From: Candidatus Cryptobacteroides intestinipullorum
GTDB taxonomy: Bacteria > Bacteroidota > Bacteroidia > Bacteroidales > UBA932
Reading direction: 5' to 3'
Assembly (NCBI GenBank): GCA_018711225.1
Contig: DVIP01000028.1
Coordinates: forward strand, 1-51,941
DNA length: 51,941 bases
The position numbers were made by a program, and so were the translations under genes. This document shows positions 35,324 through 43,696 of this stretch, piece after piece. The notes beneath the pieces are model-generated. The model searched no databases and was not told the DNA's origin. It saw only the letters and a program-made list of their open reading frames with translations. How positions within the stretch are numbered: position 1 is the stretch's first letter; every line of letters starts with the position of its first letter.

Positions 35324-36631
35324 TTACTTCAATGAAGATATTCTTCTCTGATGGAAATCCGCAGAGGAATTGTTGGTTTTCATATAAACTATATGTGCCC
35401 CGTTGGCTATGGAAGCCTCGGCATCTATGCCTGACGGATCAGTCGTCCCGTAAGTCTGGTCATAGCCGTCCGTTCCTCCGTCATAATCGTAGACCAGTTT
35501 GCCCTCGTTTTCCGGCAGGGCTTCGGTAGCATTCTTGTCCACATTGCGGTACAAAGTATAGCCGCGATCTGCCGTATGGTAAATATACCCTGCATCAATA
35601 TCCGAAGTGAGCCTCTTGTTGTTGCTGGATTCATATCCTCCCCGGAAAACGTCTATACCGTCCAGAACCCATTCCCTGCTCACTTTTACGACAGGGAGGT
35701 TAGTACTTTCCGTCCTGTCATAGTTCGTGTCATCCATCGAATATTCCTCTATCCCGTCGTATTCAAGGATATAGAAAGCCGGACTCGTATTTGAAAGCGG
35801 CCAGGCATTGCCCTGTCCGTACAGATATGTCTGCAGATAATGCGACGGATCTATCCTGTCAGACGGATTCGGATAAAATGTAGTGTTGTATTTTTCTCCG
35901 TAAGCCTCCGGATCATACATCGCATAATATGACGCATCACTGAGATCTACGGAATTTGTATAAGTCTCCGAATGATTGATAGCCCCGTTGATAGCCACCA
36001 CTATCTGCGAATACGCAGGCAGTGAAACCTCTGTATTGAACCACCATATATTCCATCCGGCCGGAATCCAGCCTTCGGCATCATAGAGCAGGCTGCCATC
36101 CCGCAACCATCTGTTTCCGGCATTGCTGTTTGCCGGAGTGCAGAACGCAAAGGCCACGTCGCTGATATCCATATCCTCCGCGGAATTATTGTACAATATC
36201 ACATATTTGTCATAATTGTATGTACCGCTTCCGTCGTTATTCTGGCAGCCGCCAATATAAAGTTCCTTTATTACAAGATTACTGGCAAAAGTCCTGGTCA
36301 ATTCCATTTCCATACGGTTGTCCCCTCCGTCAGAAACAACGAACTGGGTATTCAGCCCGTAAATATAATCACTGTCCTTGAACGAAACCGTCGCATTGTA
36401 CAGTCCCGGCATAAGGGAAAACTCAGCGATCCCGGCCTCGGTATCTGCCTGGTAAGACACCGAATTGTTCTGAGTGGAGACAGTCAGCGTAACACCATCC
36501 ACCGCATATACTTCGCCGCCGCTTGTTAACACAAGACTGACATCGACGGATGTAATGCCTGGAGTAATCTCACATGCGGGGAAAACAAGTGAAACTGCGG
36601 CAAGGCATGAATATATGAGAAACTTTTTCAT
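35324..36631 (-). CDS. DUF4876 family lipoprotein, receptor partner
   Basis: A 435-residue lipoprotein: the signal ends SLVFPAC with Cys20 lipidated. An N-terminal immunoglobulin-like or carboxypeptidase-regulatory-like domain (about 25-110, VDVSLVLTSGGEVYAVDGVTL) precedes a larger domain starting VIKELYIGGCQNNDGSGTYNYDKYV that resembles lamin-tail-like folds (VILYNNSAEDMDISDVAF). Located 20 bp after the TonB receptor gene. By position it takes the place of SusD, so it may be the surface lid that captures the receptor's substrate; this is inference from gene order. Confidence 0.82.
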   Translation of the reverse strand: MKKFLIYSCLAAVSLVFPACEITPGITSVDVSLVLTSGGEVYAVDGVTLTVSTQNNSVSYQADTEAGIAEFSLMPGLYNATVSFKDSDYIYGLNTQFVVSDGGDNRMEMELTRTFASNLVIKELYIGGCQNNDGSGTYNYDKYVILYNNSAEDMDISDVAFAFCTPANSNAGNRWLRDGSLLYDAEGWIPAGWNIWWFNTEVSLPAYSQIVVAINGAINHSETYTNSVDLSDASYYAMYDPEAYGEKYNTTFYPNPSDRIDPSHYLQTYLYGQGNAWPLSNTSPAFYILEYDGIEEYSMDDTNYDRTESTNLPVVKVSREWVLDGIDVFRGGYESSNNKRLTSDIDAGYIYHTADRGYTLYRNVDKNATEALPENEGKLVYDYDGGTDGYDQTYGTTDPSGIDAEASIANGAHIVYMKTNNSSADFHQRRISSLK

Positions 36632-36651
36632 TTGTCTATATGTCATTTCGT

Positions 36652-39639
36652 CTAAAATTTGAGCCTCAATGTCAGCCCGTAATAGAAATTCGTTATATAG
36701 TCTGTCGCCGAAACGTAGTCCCCCGTCCTGGTGGAACGGATCCGGCTGAAATTGTTGAAGAAATTGTTCGCATAAAATGAAACCGATGCAATGTCCCCGA
36801 TTTCCTTTGTCACACTGAAGTTCATAGAAAAATACGGTGTGAGCAGGTCCTTGTTGTAATAATAGTCCAGGCTCGTGCTATATGCCAGGCGCGCCAGGTC
36901 GGAATACCGCTGTGTATTGCCGGTGCGTCTGGCCTGCTGCAGGTCCTCATAAAAATTCCTCAACGTCGTAGGATCATCGTAAGTCGTATAATATTCCGGA
37001 TATACGACCGAATAGCCGTTTCCGTCATATATGGATCCGTCCGTAACGGAAAGTATATCCGCCCCGTCAGACAGTACTAGAGAACGGTCGCCATCGCTCT
37101 TTCCGCTGAGAAAACGGGAATATTTATACAACGTGGCTTCCAGCCTCAGAGAAACAATCATCCTGACTTTGGGGATATTGGTGGTAATAGTCAGATTCGT
37201 ATTCAACTGGCTGTTCTCCCTTCCGTTGGAAAGCGACCTGCCTCCGACATAATAACCTATATACTTGTAAGGTTCACCGTCAGCCCCGGTACCATTGTAG
37301 CTGTAGGCCTCGATATTTTCATCAAGGGAATGATACCCGTAAAAGGATCCGTCCAGACGGATAGTAGTGTTTATCGGCTGGATTCTTTTGAAATCCACGA
37401 CCCATTCCAGACCGTAACGCGTGATGGGATTGACATTGTTGTTTGCATAAGTCAACTCATTGAAGCGCTTCCTTTCACTATATGCCAGCGTGACATCCTC
37501 GCTTGCACCGGTCACGTCCGACACGGTTACAATACCCGTATTCCTGTCCACTGTGAAACGTCTGTTTTCAGCAGGAATAGGACATGCATTCAAAGACTCT
37601 ATAGAGGTATAGTTGTATGTGAACCTTTCATAATCATTGCTGAGCCTGTATGCATCCAATGTCCTGTTGTAATACGCAGCCAGCGATATCTTGTTTCCGG
37701 CAAGATCTATGTCAAAGCCGATTTCAGCCTGCTGGTTCTTCTGCCAGCGCAGTTCAGGATTGTACGCTATGGTCTGCGGTATTATATAGTAGGCGGAATA
37801 GGCTGACCCGTCCGCGGAAGATGTCGAGGTAAAAGTATTGAGATAGGTATATGTAGGGACAGGATACAGGATGGAATACGACGGCAGCTTGGCCGCCACA
37901 CCCCAGCTTGCCCGGAACGACAGTTCTCGGACAGTCTTGTTCCACCTGTTTTTCGGAGACAGGATAGTATATTTCAGATTGAACCGTGGAGAAAGTCCCG
38001 ATGTAGTACCGTATGCCGAGTTCCTTATGATTGTATTGTCATTCCTGAGACCTGCAATGATATTGAGCCTGGTCTCTCCTATGGGAATCGTTATGTTTTC
38101 TTCAATATAAGCAGCCACATTGTTCATGAACGGCACATCACAATAACGGTATTCCCAGAAATCGGGAGCCGTCGACATGTTTTCCGTATACTGGCCGATA
38201 CCGAAATTGCCGTCTCCTGACCAGTCCAAACCGACTTTGAGCTTATTGTTTATATCTCCGAACTGCCGTGCCCAGTTGGCCTTCAGTTTCAGACTGTAGC
38301 TGACAGGGCGGTCATCCACGCACATTGTGCTGTACCAATACCCTCTCGGCCTGAGGATTACCGCCGCATCCGGATTCTCATCATAATACTGGGCCACATA
38401 GTACCCTTCTTCCGTACCATGAATTGCAGGAGAGTCCTGCGCCCAGTCCACATTCTGATGTTCCCGGCTATGTTTGTCGCTATAAACGACAGAACCGCTC
38501 AGTTCCACATTAGTAATCCATTTCTTGCTCAGCAGCCAGTCGAAATCGAAATTCCCCCTGAAGGAATTGTCCCTTACCGTAGTCCTGTTTTCCGAAAAGG
38601 CATCGGGGTCAGCCTTGGTATCCATACCTCCCAGATTCCCGGAAGCGCTTATGGAAAACCGCAGGGGCGTTTCGCTGAGAATCCCGCGGTCGAAAAGGTT
38701 GCTGTACGTAAGCTGTACCTGCTTCCTGTCGTATGATTCGTACGGAGACCGCTGGTCACTTGTAGCCCTCGTGTATTCCAGACTCGCGTTCAGAATCCCT
38801 TTTGAAGCCCCTCTTTTGGTCTCGCCGAGTCCGAAGCCCTTGCTGGCGGAAACCTGCTTCATGTTAGGGTTGGTGGACATGGTTATTATATAAGGTGTCC
38901 GGCCCTTGCGTGTGTTTATCTTTACGACTCCGGAAGTCATGTCCCCGTATTCTACTGAAGGGACTCCTGTTATAACTTCAATAGATTCCACATTCGTAGA
39001 TGCGACATTGTTCACGGCAGCGCCTGAAACTCCAGCCGTACTGAATGATGCGAAACTTCCGTTGTTGGAAAGACGGACTCCGTCGACCTCCACGGCTGTA
39101 CCGAAAGACACGTTTCCTGTTTCTCCGCTGTCTCCTGAACGGATATTGAATATCTGGTCGCTCAGAAGATCCGGATTCCTGGTCGCTCCGCCCGGAAGCA
39201 GACTGGTGGCATCCGCGACATTGAGCATCTGGATATGGTCAAGAGCGGTCTTGTCTATGGTGCGGCTTGTCGTAGCACTGTTGCTGTTGTCCTGAGCGGT
39301 TACGACCACGCTTTCGAGTGTCAGGTTATCCTCGGCAAGATAAATCAGATATTTCGGGATATCCTTGGTTATCACAATCTCTTTCGTATCTGTAACGAAG
39401 CCGAGGCATGATATGCTTATAGTATTCTTGCCCGGCTGTATGTTCTGAATCGTGAAGTTTCCGTTGGCATCTGCCACAGCCCACTGTTCTGTCGCAGTAA
39501 GGACTACGGTAGCATAATCCACCGGCTTGCCCGTGTCCTTGTTCAGGACAACACCGCTGATACTGTATGTGGTCCGGTCCTGGGCATTTGAAACCATGAA
39601 CACGGAGAAAAGGATAAAACCCAAAAAGAACCTTTTCAT
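36652..39639 (-). CDS. TonB-dependent outer-membrane receptor without SusD partner
   Basis: A 995-residue active-transport receptor. The signal peptide (MKRFFLGFILFSVFMVSNA) is followed by a carboxypeptidase-regulatory-like domain at about 22-105 (YSISGVVLNKDTGKPVDYATVVL), then the plug (VVVTAQDNSNSATTSRTI to VEYGDMTSGVVKINT, about 110-235) and a 22-strand-type barrel ending YYGLTLRLKF. No N-terminal STN signalling domain is visible, so it would not signal through a FecR protein. The partners downstream are DUF4876 and DUF6850, not SusD, so glycan uptake is less likely than peptide, protein or metal-complex uptake. ATG 39639 was chosen over 39678 to start at the signal peptide. Confidence 0.93.
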   Translation of the reverse strand: MKRFFLGFILFSVFMVSNAQDRTTYSISGVVLNKDTGKPVDYATVVLTATEQWAVADANGNFTIQNIQPGKNTISISCLGFVTDTKEIVITKDIPKYLIYLAEDNLTLESVVVTAQDNSNSATTSRTIDKTALDHIQMLNVADATSLLPGGATRNPDLLSDQIFNIRSGDSGETGNVSFGTAVEVDGVRLSNNGSFASFSTAGVSGAAVNNVASTNVESIEVITGVPSVEYGDMTSGVVKINTRKGRTPYIITMSTNPNMKQVSASKGFGLGETKRGASKGILNASLEYTRATSDQRSPYESYDRKQVQLTYSNLFDRGILSETPLRFSISASGNLGGMDTKADPDAFSENRTTVRDNSFRGNFDFDWLLSKKWITNVELSGSVVYSDKHSREHQNVDWAQDSPAIHGTEEGYYVAQYYDENPDAAVILRPRGYWYSTMCVDDRPVSYSLKLKANWARQFGDINNKLKVGLDWSGDGNFGIGQYTENMSTAPDFWEYRYCDVPFMNNVAAYIEENITIPIGETRLNIIAGLRNDNTIIRNSAYGTTSGLSPRFNLKYTILSPKNRWNKTVRELSFRASWGVAAKLPSYSILYPVPTYTYLNTFTSTSSADGSAYSAYYIIPQTIAYNPELRWQKNQQAEIGFDIDLAGNKISLAAYYNRTLDAYRLSNDYERFTYNYTSIESLNACPIPAENRRFTVDRNTGIVTVSDVTGASEDVTLAYSERKRFNELTYANNNVNPITRYGLEWVVDFKRIQPINTTIRLDGSFYGYHSLDENIEAYSYNGTGADGEPYKYIGYYVGGRSLSNGRENSQLNTNLTITTNIPKVRMIVSLRLEATLYKYSRFLSGKSDGDRSLVLSDGADILSVTDGSIYDGNGYSVVYPEYYTTYDDPTTLRNFYEDLQQARRTGNTQRYSDLARLAYSTSLDYYYNKDLLTPYFSMNFSVTKEIGDIASVSFYANNFFNNFSRIRSTRTGDYVSATDYITNFYYGLTLRLKF

Positions 39640-39667
39640 AACGGGGGAGTTTGTATCGTTCAGTTGA

Positions 39668-39675
39668 CGAATATA
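39668..39675 (-). promoter_or_regulatory. Possible -7 box for the TonB receptor operon
   Basis: Minus-strand TATATTCG differs from TAnnTTTG by one base. The start would be near 39661, 22 nt before the receptor ATG. No -33 element was seen; weak. Confidence 0.3.
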
Positions 39676-39875
39676 CATAAAAAATATGATAGAGTATCAC
39701 CGGTGCCATGTAATTATTTGCGCATATCCGCTATATATGAAACTTATGAAATGAAACGCTCCGGCAGGTTACATTTTCATACGGGAAAGTGCCGGAACAG
39801 GAAAAACAGTAAGCGCAAAAATTTATGGACGGAAAAAAGCCGCGATATGCGATGCAACGATTCTGTTTTTTTATG

Positions 39876-39883
39876 TATCTTTA
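39876..39883 (+). promoter_or_regulatory. Possible -7 box for the FISUMP lipoprotein gene
   Basis: TATCTTTA is one base off the TAnnTTTG consensus and lies 41 bp before the ATG. The rest of the 285-bp divergent gap (39640-39924) is AT-rich with no gene seen. Confidence 0.4.
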
Positions 39884-39924
39884 TATCGTTATGTTAAATA
39901 TATAAACAACTAAACAAATTGGTT

Positions 39925-40896
39925 ATGAAAAAGATTTATTCAATCATGATTGCAGCTGCCGTTGCTTTTGCATTTACAAGCTGCGAAGAAACTACTCCTG
40001 ACAACGGTACAGACGGAACCGAGCAGGGAGGGGGGGGAGAAGGAACCGATGAACCTGGAGATGATACCGAAGAGCCGGGTGGCGAGCCTGAAGATCCTAA
40101 TACGCTTACGTATGGCGGAGTTACTTACAAGACTGTCACGCTTTCCAACGGGCAGACATGGATGGCGGAACCTTTGAGGTATATTCCGGACGGGATGACT
40201 GCTTCCAGCGATCCTGCCGATGATAATGCGCATATTTGGTATCCTTATGAAGTTGTTGACGGGACGGCTACAGCACAGACCGACGAGGACGCCATTGCAG
40301 AAAAAGGCTATCTGTATGACATGTACGCCATGCTTGGAGGAGTGGAAATCACCCCGGAAAACTGCATGAATTTCGAAGGGGCTCAAGGTATTTGCCCTGA
40401 CGGATGGCATATCCCGACTTGGGAAGAATATTTCCTTTTATGCGGTAAATCCAATAAAATGGAAAACGGCAACGGTGCGTCATCAAATACTGAAGCACTG
40501 TTCTATGATGCCGAATACGACGGGGCAAAGATAGCTTCATTCAATGACGCGGGATGGAACTTCATTCAGTCCGGAATCCGGATGAAAGCCAACTATTCCG
40601 GAACAGGATCCTATAATACCCAGCTCACTGAAGCTCTCGGCACGGATGAAGACGGGAAGGTGACAGGCAACTGCTCTGTAGAGGAATTTCTTGGGAAAGC
40701 AAGGATGACATACGTAGCTTCATCAACCTGCAATGCGGCCAACTACAGTTCTTCGGATCCTACCGTTTTGAACCACATTCAGTTCATGTCTCTGATGACG
40801 ACATTCACTTCGACATATCCTGAAGGAAGACTGACGCTGTCTTTTGCCCATTGCGAAATGGGTCAGCAGCTCCGCTGCATCAAGGATGCCGAATAA
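39925..40896 (+). CDS. FISUMP-domain lipoprotein, probably surface-exposed
   Basis: A 323-residue lipoprotein with lipobox FAFTSC (Cys20), then an acidic low-complexity linker of about 35 residues (DNGTDGTEQGGGGEG, DDTEEPGGEPEDP). Acidic residues straight after the Cys (CEET) fit a Bacteroidota surface-export signal. The rest is a Fibrobacter-succinogenes-major-paralogue domain: YKTVTLSNGQTWMAEPLRY, GYLYDMYAMLGG, GICPDGWHIPTWEEY and the ending QQLRCIKD. Such domains are found in repeated adhesin-like surface proteins; function is unknown. The track start is TTG 39919; ATG 39925 was preferred. A run of eight G bases lies in the linker. Confidence 0.85.
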   Translation: MKKIYSIMIAAAVAFAFTSCEETTPDNGTDGTEQGGGGEGTDEPGDDTEEPGGEPEDPNTLTYGGVTYKTVTLSNGQTWMAEPLRYIPDGMTASSDPADDNAHIWYPYEVVDGTATAQTDEDAIAEKGYLYDMYAMLGGVEITPENCMNFEGAQGICPDGWHIPTWEEYFLLCGKSNKMENGNGASSNTEALFYDAEYDGAKIASFNDAGWNFIQSGIRMKANYSGTGSYNTQLTEALGTDEDGKVTGNCSVEEFLGKARMTYVASSTCNAANYSSSDPTVLNHIQFMSLMTTFTSTYPEGRLTLSFAHCEMGQQLRCIKDAE

Positions 40897-40916
40897 CGAC
40901 ATCTCATAATATAACG

Positions 40917-40946
40917 GAAAACGGGATTCTCACGAGTCCCGTTTTC
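40917..40946. terminator. Terminator between FISUMP gene and C69 peptidase gene
   Basis: GAAAACGGGATTC pairs with GAGTCCCGTTTTC (one mismatch pair) around a short loop, followed on the plus strand by TTTTTATTT. The two flanking genes converge, so it may serve both. Confidence 0.85.
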
Positions 40947-40998
40947 TTTTTATTTAATGTACGGATAAAAGCCGCCTGTCAGTCAGATTTTATAAGAT

Positions 40999-42792
40999 TT
41001 ACCGACACTCAAGGACATCTCCATGGTCCCGCACCACGGCTTCTTTCCACTTTTCCGTATAGCCCGGGTTCGTAATGCCGTCCGGAATCCTGTCTGAATA
41101 GCCGTTGGTAACGAACGAACCGTCAGGATTCTGCGCCTTCACGTTTCCGTCCATGAATTTCAACAGCAAGAAAGTCTCCAATGCCGTCCATTCCTCGAAA
41201 ATCCCCTGTGCGGTCTCCACCGAATAATCGGTAAGAAAATCCTTGACCTCCACGAACGGATCAACGACCTTTGCAGCTTCATCATTCCTCCTTATCTGCC
41301 GTTTCGGGATATCCAGAGCCTTCTGGTAAAGATCCAGTGCATGGCTGTCAATATCAGGAATCACTGCCATCTGGCCTTTTTCGAAACTGTCAGCCTTTTC
41401 ACGCACCACAGGAGCCATGATATTATACATCCTGTAACATGAATTGGCCACCCTGTTGCAAATCCAGAATGCCGAAGTAGGTGAATATTCGAGCATACTG
41501 CCATTGCCCTCGGCAAAACATTCCGGGACTTTCGTGATATTGGTATATATCGGTGTGAGATATGATGTAGCGGCGTCATCAGTACCGAACCACAGAAGTC
41601 CTCCTATGACATCCGGAAGCCAGCCACGTGATTGTCCGACAAACCAGAAACCGGTCTGCTGCGTGGCGATAGCCCTTTCATTGACATACAATTGTCCTTC
41701 ATATTCGAAGTCCATCGGCCTCCAACGGTACGGAAGCGCGTTGCCCCCGGCTCCTATATCTGTCGTCATATCCATCGGAGTGCCTTCGAAATGATCCCTC
41801 ATCACATCTGCCACATCCTTTACGGTAAGCTTGCGTTCCGGTCTGACAAACAGCGGGAAACGTTTGGAGACATCGTACCCCATAGCATAATCAATATAGT
41901 CGTATGAATTCCTGGTGACAAGGTTCCCGTTTTCGTCTTCGAATGTGAACTGTCCGTCACACAATATGTTGAACGCTGCCCACGCCCGGGCCTCGCAGCC
42001 TCTCATCGAACCGAAATTCAGCGGATTATATGCGTCACAAAAACTGAAATCTTCGTCCCTGCCGTCGAAATAGCCCATTTCCCTGGCAAATGAAATCACA
42101 TCCGGAGAATAGAGGCAGTTTTCCGGATCATCCAGAGGAAACGTACTTATCCTGGACTGGTTCGCATGTGCGCAGATATAGCCGTCAGGCAGTCTCCGGG
42201 CCACCCAAACAATACCCTTGCGTGCATTGCCGTCTTCAGATGCTCTGAATCCCTTTCCGATAAGTTCCATGACCCAGACCTCATCCTTGTCCGCTATCGA
42301 GAATGATTCTCCTGAAGAACAATAACCGTACGTATTGGCCAGATCCACTATGATATCTATAGCCTCCCTGGCTGTCCTGGCCCTCTGCAGGGCAACATAT
42401 ATCAATGAGCCGTAATCCATTATACCGGTAGAGTCATAAAGTTCGGGACGGCCTCCGAACGTGGATTCCCCTATTATGAGCTGGTGTTCGTTCATGTTGC
42501 CTACGGTCTGGTATGTATGGCGCACCTGTGGTATCTGACCGAGGTATTTCCCGGTGTCCCATTCGCGGACATCAAGCATGGCACCTTCCGGCCAGTCAGC
42601 GGCAGGACGGAAATACAGTTCTCCGAACAGTGTATGCGAGTCCGCAGCGTAGGAAATCATGCACGATCCATCCGCGCTTGCCCCTTTGGAGACGAGGATA
42701 TTTGTACATGCGTCAGCTTCCGGAACAGACGGAAGGCAAAGCAGTCCGGCTGTCAGACAAGCCGTCAATTTGGTTGAGGATGTGAATTTCAT
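40999..42792 (-). CDS. C69 family dipeptidase (PepD-like), exported
   Basis: A 597-residue N-terminal-nucleophile peptidase. The signal-like leader ends ...PEADA just before CTNILVSKGASADGS; the exposed Cys29 is the expected catalytic nucleophile after processing. Further C69 features are HTYQTVGNMNEHQLIIGESTFGG and CSSGESFSIADKDEVWVMELIGKG. It would split dipeptides in the periplasm, complementing the S46 peptidase upstream. The start was moved three codons to MKFTSS. It has its own promoter and converges on the FISUMP gene. Confidence 0.9.
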   Translation of the reverse strand: MKFTSSTKLTACLTAGLLCLPSVPEADACTNILVSKGASADGSCMISYAADSHTLFGELYFRPAADWPEGAMLDVREWDTGKYLGQIPQVRHTYQTVGNMNEHQLIIGESTFGGRPELYDSTGIMDYGSLIYVALQRARTAREAIDIIVDLANTYGYCSSGESFSIADKDEVWVMELIGKGFRASEDGNARKGIVWVARRLPDGYICAHANQSRISTFPLDDPENCLYSPDVISFAREMGYFDGRDEDFSFCDAYNPLNFGSMRGCEARAWAAFNILCDGQFTFEDENGNLVTRNSYDYIDYAMGYDVSKRFPLFVRPERKLTVKDVADVMRDHFEGTPMDMTTDIGAGGNALPYRWRPMDFEYEGQLYVNERAIATQQTGFWFVGQSRGWLPDVIGGLLWFGTDDAATSYLTPIYTNITKVPECFAEGNGSMLEYSPTSAFWICNRVANSCYRMYNIMAPVVREKADSFEKGQMAVIPDIDSHALDLYQKALDIPKRQIRRNDEAAKVVDPFVEVKDFLTDYSVETAQGIFEEWTALETFLLLKFMDGNVKAQNPDGSFVTNGYSDRIPDGITNPGYTEKWKEAVVRDHGDVLECR

Positions 42793-42859
42793 GTATGTCA
42801 ATAATTTTGTTTGTTACCGGTTTCGCAAGTCAGGAGGCACAGAACCCCCATGACGGGTA

Positions 42860-42867
42860 CAAATTTA
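42860..42867 (-). promoter_or_regulatory. -7 promoter box for the C69 peptidase gene
   Basis: Minus-strand TAAATTTG; the start would be near 42853, giving a leader of about 60 nt. No -33 TTTG seen. Confidence 0.55.
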
Positions 42868-42983
42868 AAAAATATTCCGCTCAGACTCCAAGACTTCCCA
42901 TCTGCCCGATCATATTCTTCTGACAATTAAACAATATCGGCAAAAATCCGCCACCCTGCCGGTCAATGAGACGTTAAGCGTTC

Positions 42984-43004
42984 AGCCGGATTTGCAATCC
43001 GGCT
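42984..43004. repeat. REP-like palindrome, copy C1
   Basis: A 9-bp stem AGCCGGATT/AATCCGGCT around the loop TGC. The inner GCCGGATTTGCAATCCGGC is the same as in copy B at 33667. Confidence 0.8.
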
Positions 43005-43015
43005 GCGAGTGTTTC

Positions 43016-43038
43016 CCGGCAGATTGCAAATCTGCCGG
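43016..43038. repeat. REP-like palindrome, copy C2
   Basis: The 10-bp stem CCGGCAGATT/AATCTGCCGG with loop GCA, identical to copy A at 24106 and followed by the same AACGA. It lies 11 bp after copy C1, forming a pair. Confidence 0.8.
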
Positions 43039-43072
43039 AACGATATGGTTCTGCCGGGACGGTACCAAAACG

Positions 43073-43105
43073 AAAAGAGGTTGCAGATAATTCTACAACC
43101 TCTTG
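43073..43105 (-). terminator. Terminator downstream of the tRNA gene
   Basis: On the minus strand AAGAGGTTGTAGA pairs with TCTGCAACCTCTT around a short AT loop, followed by TTCGTTTTGG. It starts about 10 bp after the tRNA 3' end. Confidence 0.8.
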
Positions 43106-43115
43106 ATTTTTAATG

Positions 43116-43190
43116 TGGTCCCACTTGGGCTTGAACCAAGGACCCCCTGATTATGAGTCAGGTGCTACTAACCAACTGAGCTATGGGACC
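43116..43190 (-). tRNA. tRNA-Met (CAT anticodon; Ile2 not excluded)
   Basis: The minus strand folds as a full cloverleaf: acceptor GGTCCCA/TGGGACC with discriminator A, D-arm AGCTCAGTTGGTTAGTAGC, anticodon arm CCTGA-CTCATAA-TCAGG, T-arm CTTGG-TTCAAGC-CCAAG. Anticodon CAT is at 43153-43155. CCA is not encoded. CAT tRNAs can be elongator Met or, after lysidine modification, Ile2. It is not the initiator: the acceptor ends in a regular G1-C72 pair. It lies downstream of rpsJ, at the site where rplC would be expected. Confidence 0.92.
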
Positions 43191-43259
43191 AAGACACAAA
43201 ATAAACTTCGTAAAAGAACTTTTAATTTGCGGGTCGTCCGGAGTTCCCGGACAACTCCG

Positions 43260-43267
43260 CAAATATA
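43260..43267 (-). promoter_or_regulatory. -7 promoter box for the tRNA gene
   Basis: Minus-strand TATATTTG, start near 43253, about 60 bp before the tRNA. The leader region has overlapping inverted repeats (GGAGTT/AACTCC and GTCCGG/CCGGAC) that cannot both form. Confidence 0.6.
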
Positions 43268-43357
43268 GTAATTATTTTTTAATCTACCATAAGAAATCCG
43301 CACCCGCACGCATTAAATGCGGCAAAAGGGAAGAACCAGCCTATGGCAGACTACCGG

Positions 43358-43663
43358 TCAGACCTTGATTTCAACCTCAACGCCACTCGGAAGCTCCAGC
43401 TTCATCAGGGCATCCACTGTCTTCTGTGTCGAATCATAGATGTCAAGCAGACGGCTGAATGAGTTGAGCTCAAACTGTTCGCGGGACTTCTTGTTTACAA
43501 AAGTCGAGCGGTTCACAGTGAAAATCTTCTTGTCAGTAGGAAGCGGAATGGGACCATTCACACGAGCTCCTGTAGAAGCCACTGTATCAACGATCTTCTT
43601 GGCAGACTTGTCTACCAGCATGTGATCGAATGATTTTAGTTTAATTCTTATCTTTTGGCTCAT
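43358..43663 (-). CDS. rpsJ: 30S ribosomal protein S10
   Basis: A 101-residue head protein, also the NusE antitermination factor. [53 protein letters not shown] and the end [11 protein letters not shown] are conserved. Normally it opens the S10 operon with rplC next. Here the next feature downstream is a promoter and a tRNA, and rplC is missing. Confidence 0.98.
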   Translation of the reverse strand: MSQKIRIKLKSFDHMLVDKSAKKIVDTVASTGARVNGPIPLPTDKKIFTVNRSTFVNKKSREQFELNSFSRLLDIYDSTQKTVDALMKLELPSGVEVEIKV

Positions 43664-43696
43664 AGCAATTATTATCTGAAAATTAAACTTTCAATA

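Larger units (their letters stand above)
42868..43072. other. Gene-free stretch upstream of the C69 peptidase gene
   Basis: Together with the peptidase leader this forms a gap of about 320 bp between the C69 gene and the tRNA. It holds the two REP-like palindromes listed separately, a related partial one near 43048 (GGTTCTGCCGGGACGGTACC), and no open reading frame worth calling. Confidence 0.6.

Noticed and set aside
34427-35335. A 302-codon plus-strand ORF
   Set aside because: Antisense to the DUF6850 gene and without any family resemblance.
43116-43190. The CAT tRNA as initiator tRNA
   Set aside because: The acceptor stem ends in a paired G1-C72; bacterial initiators have a mismatch at 1-72.
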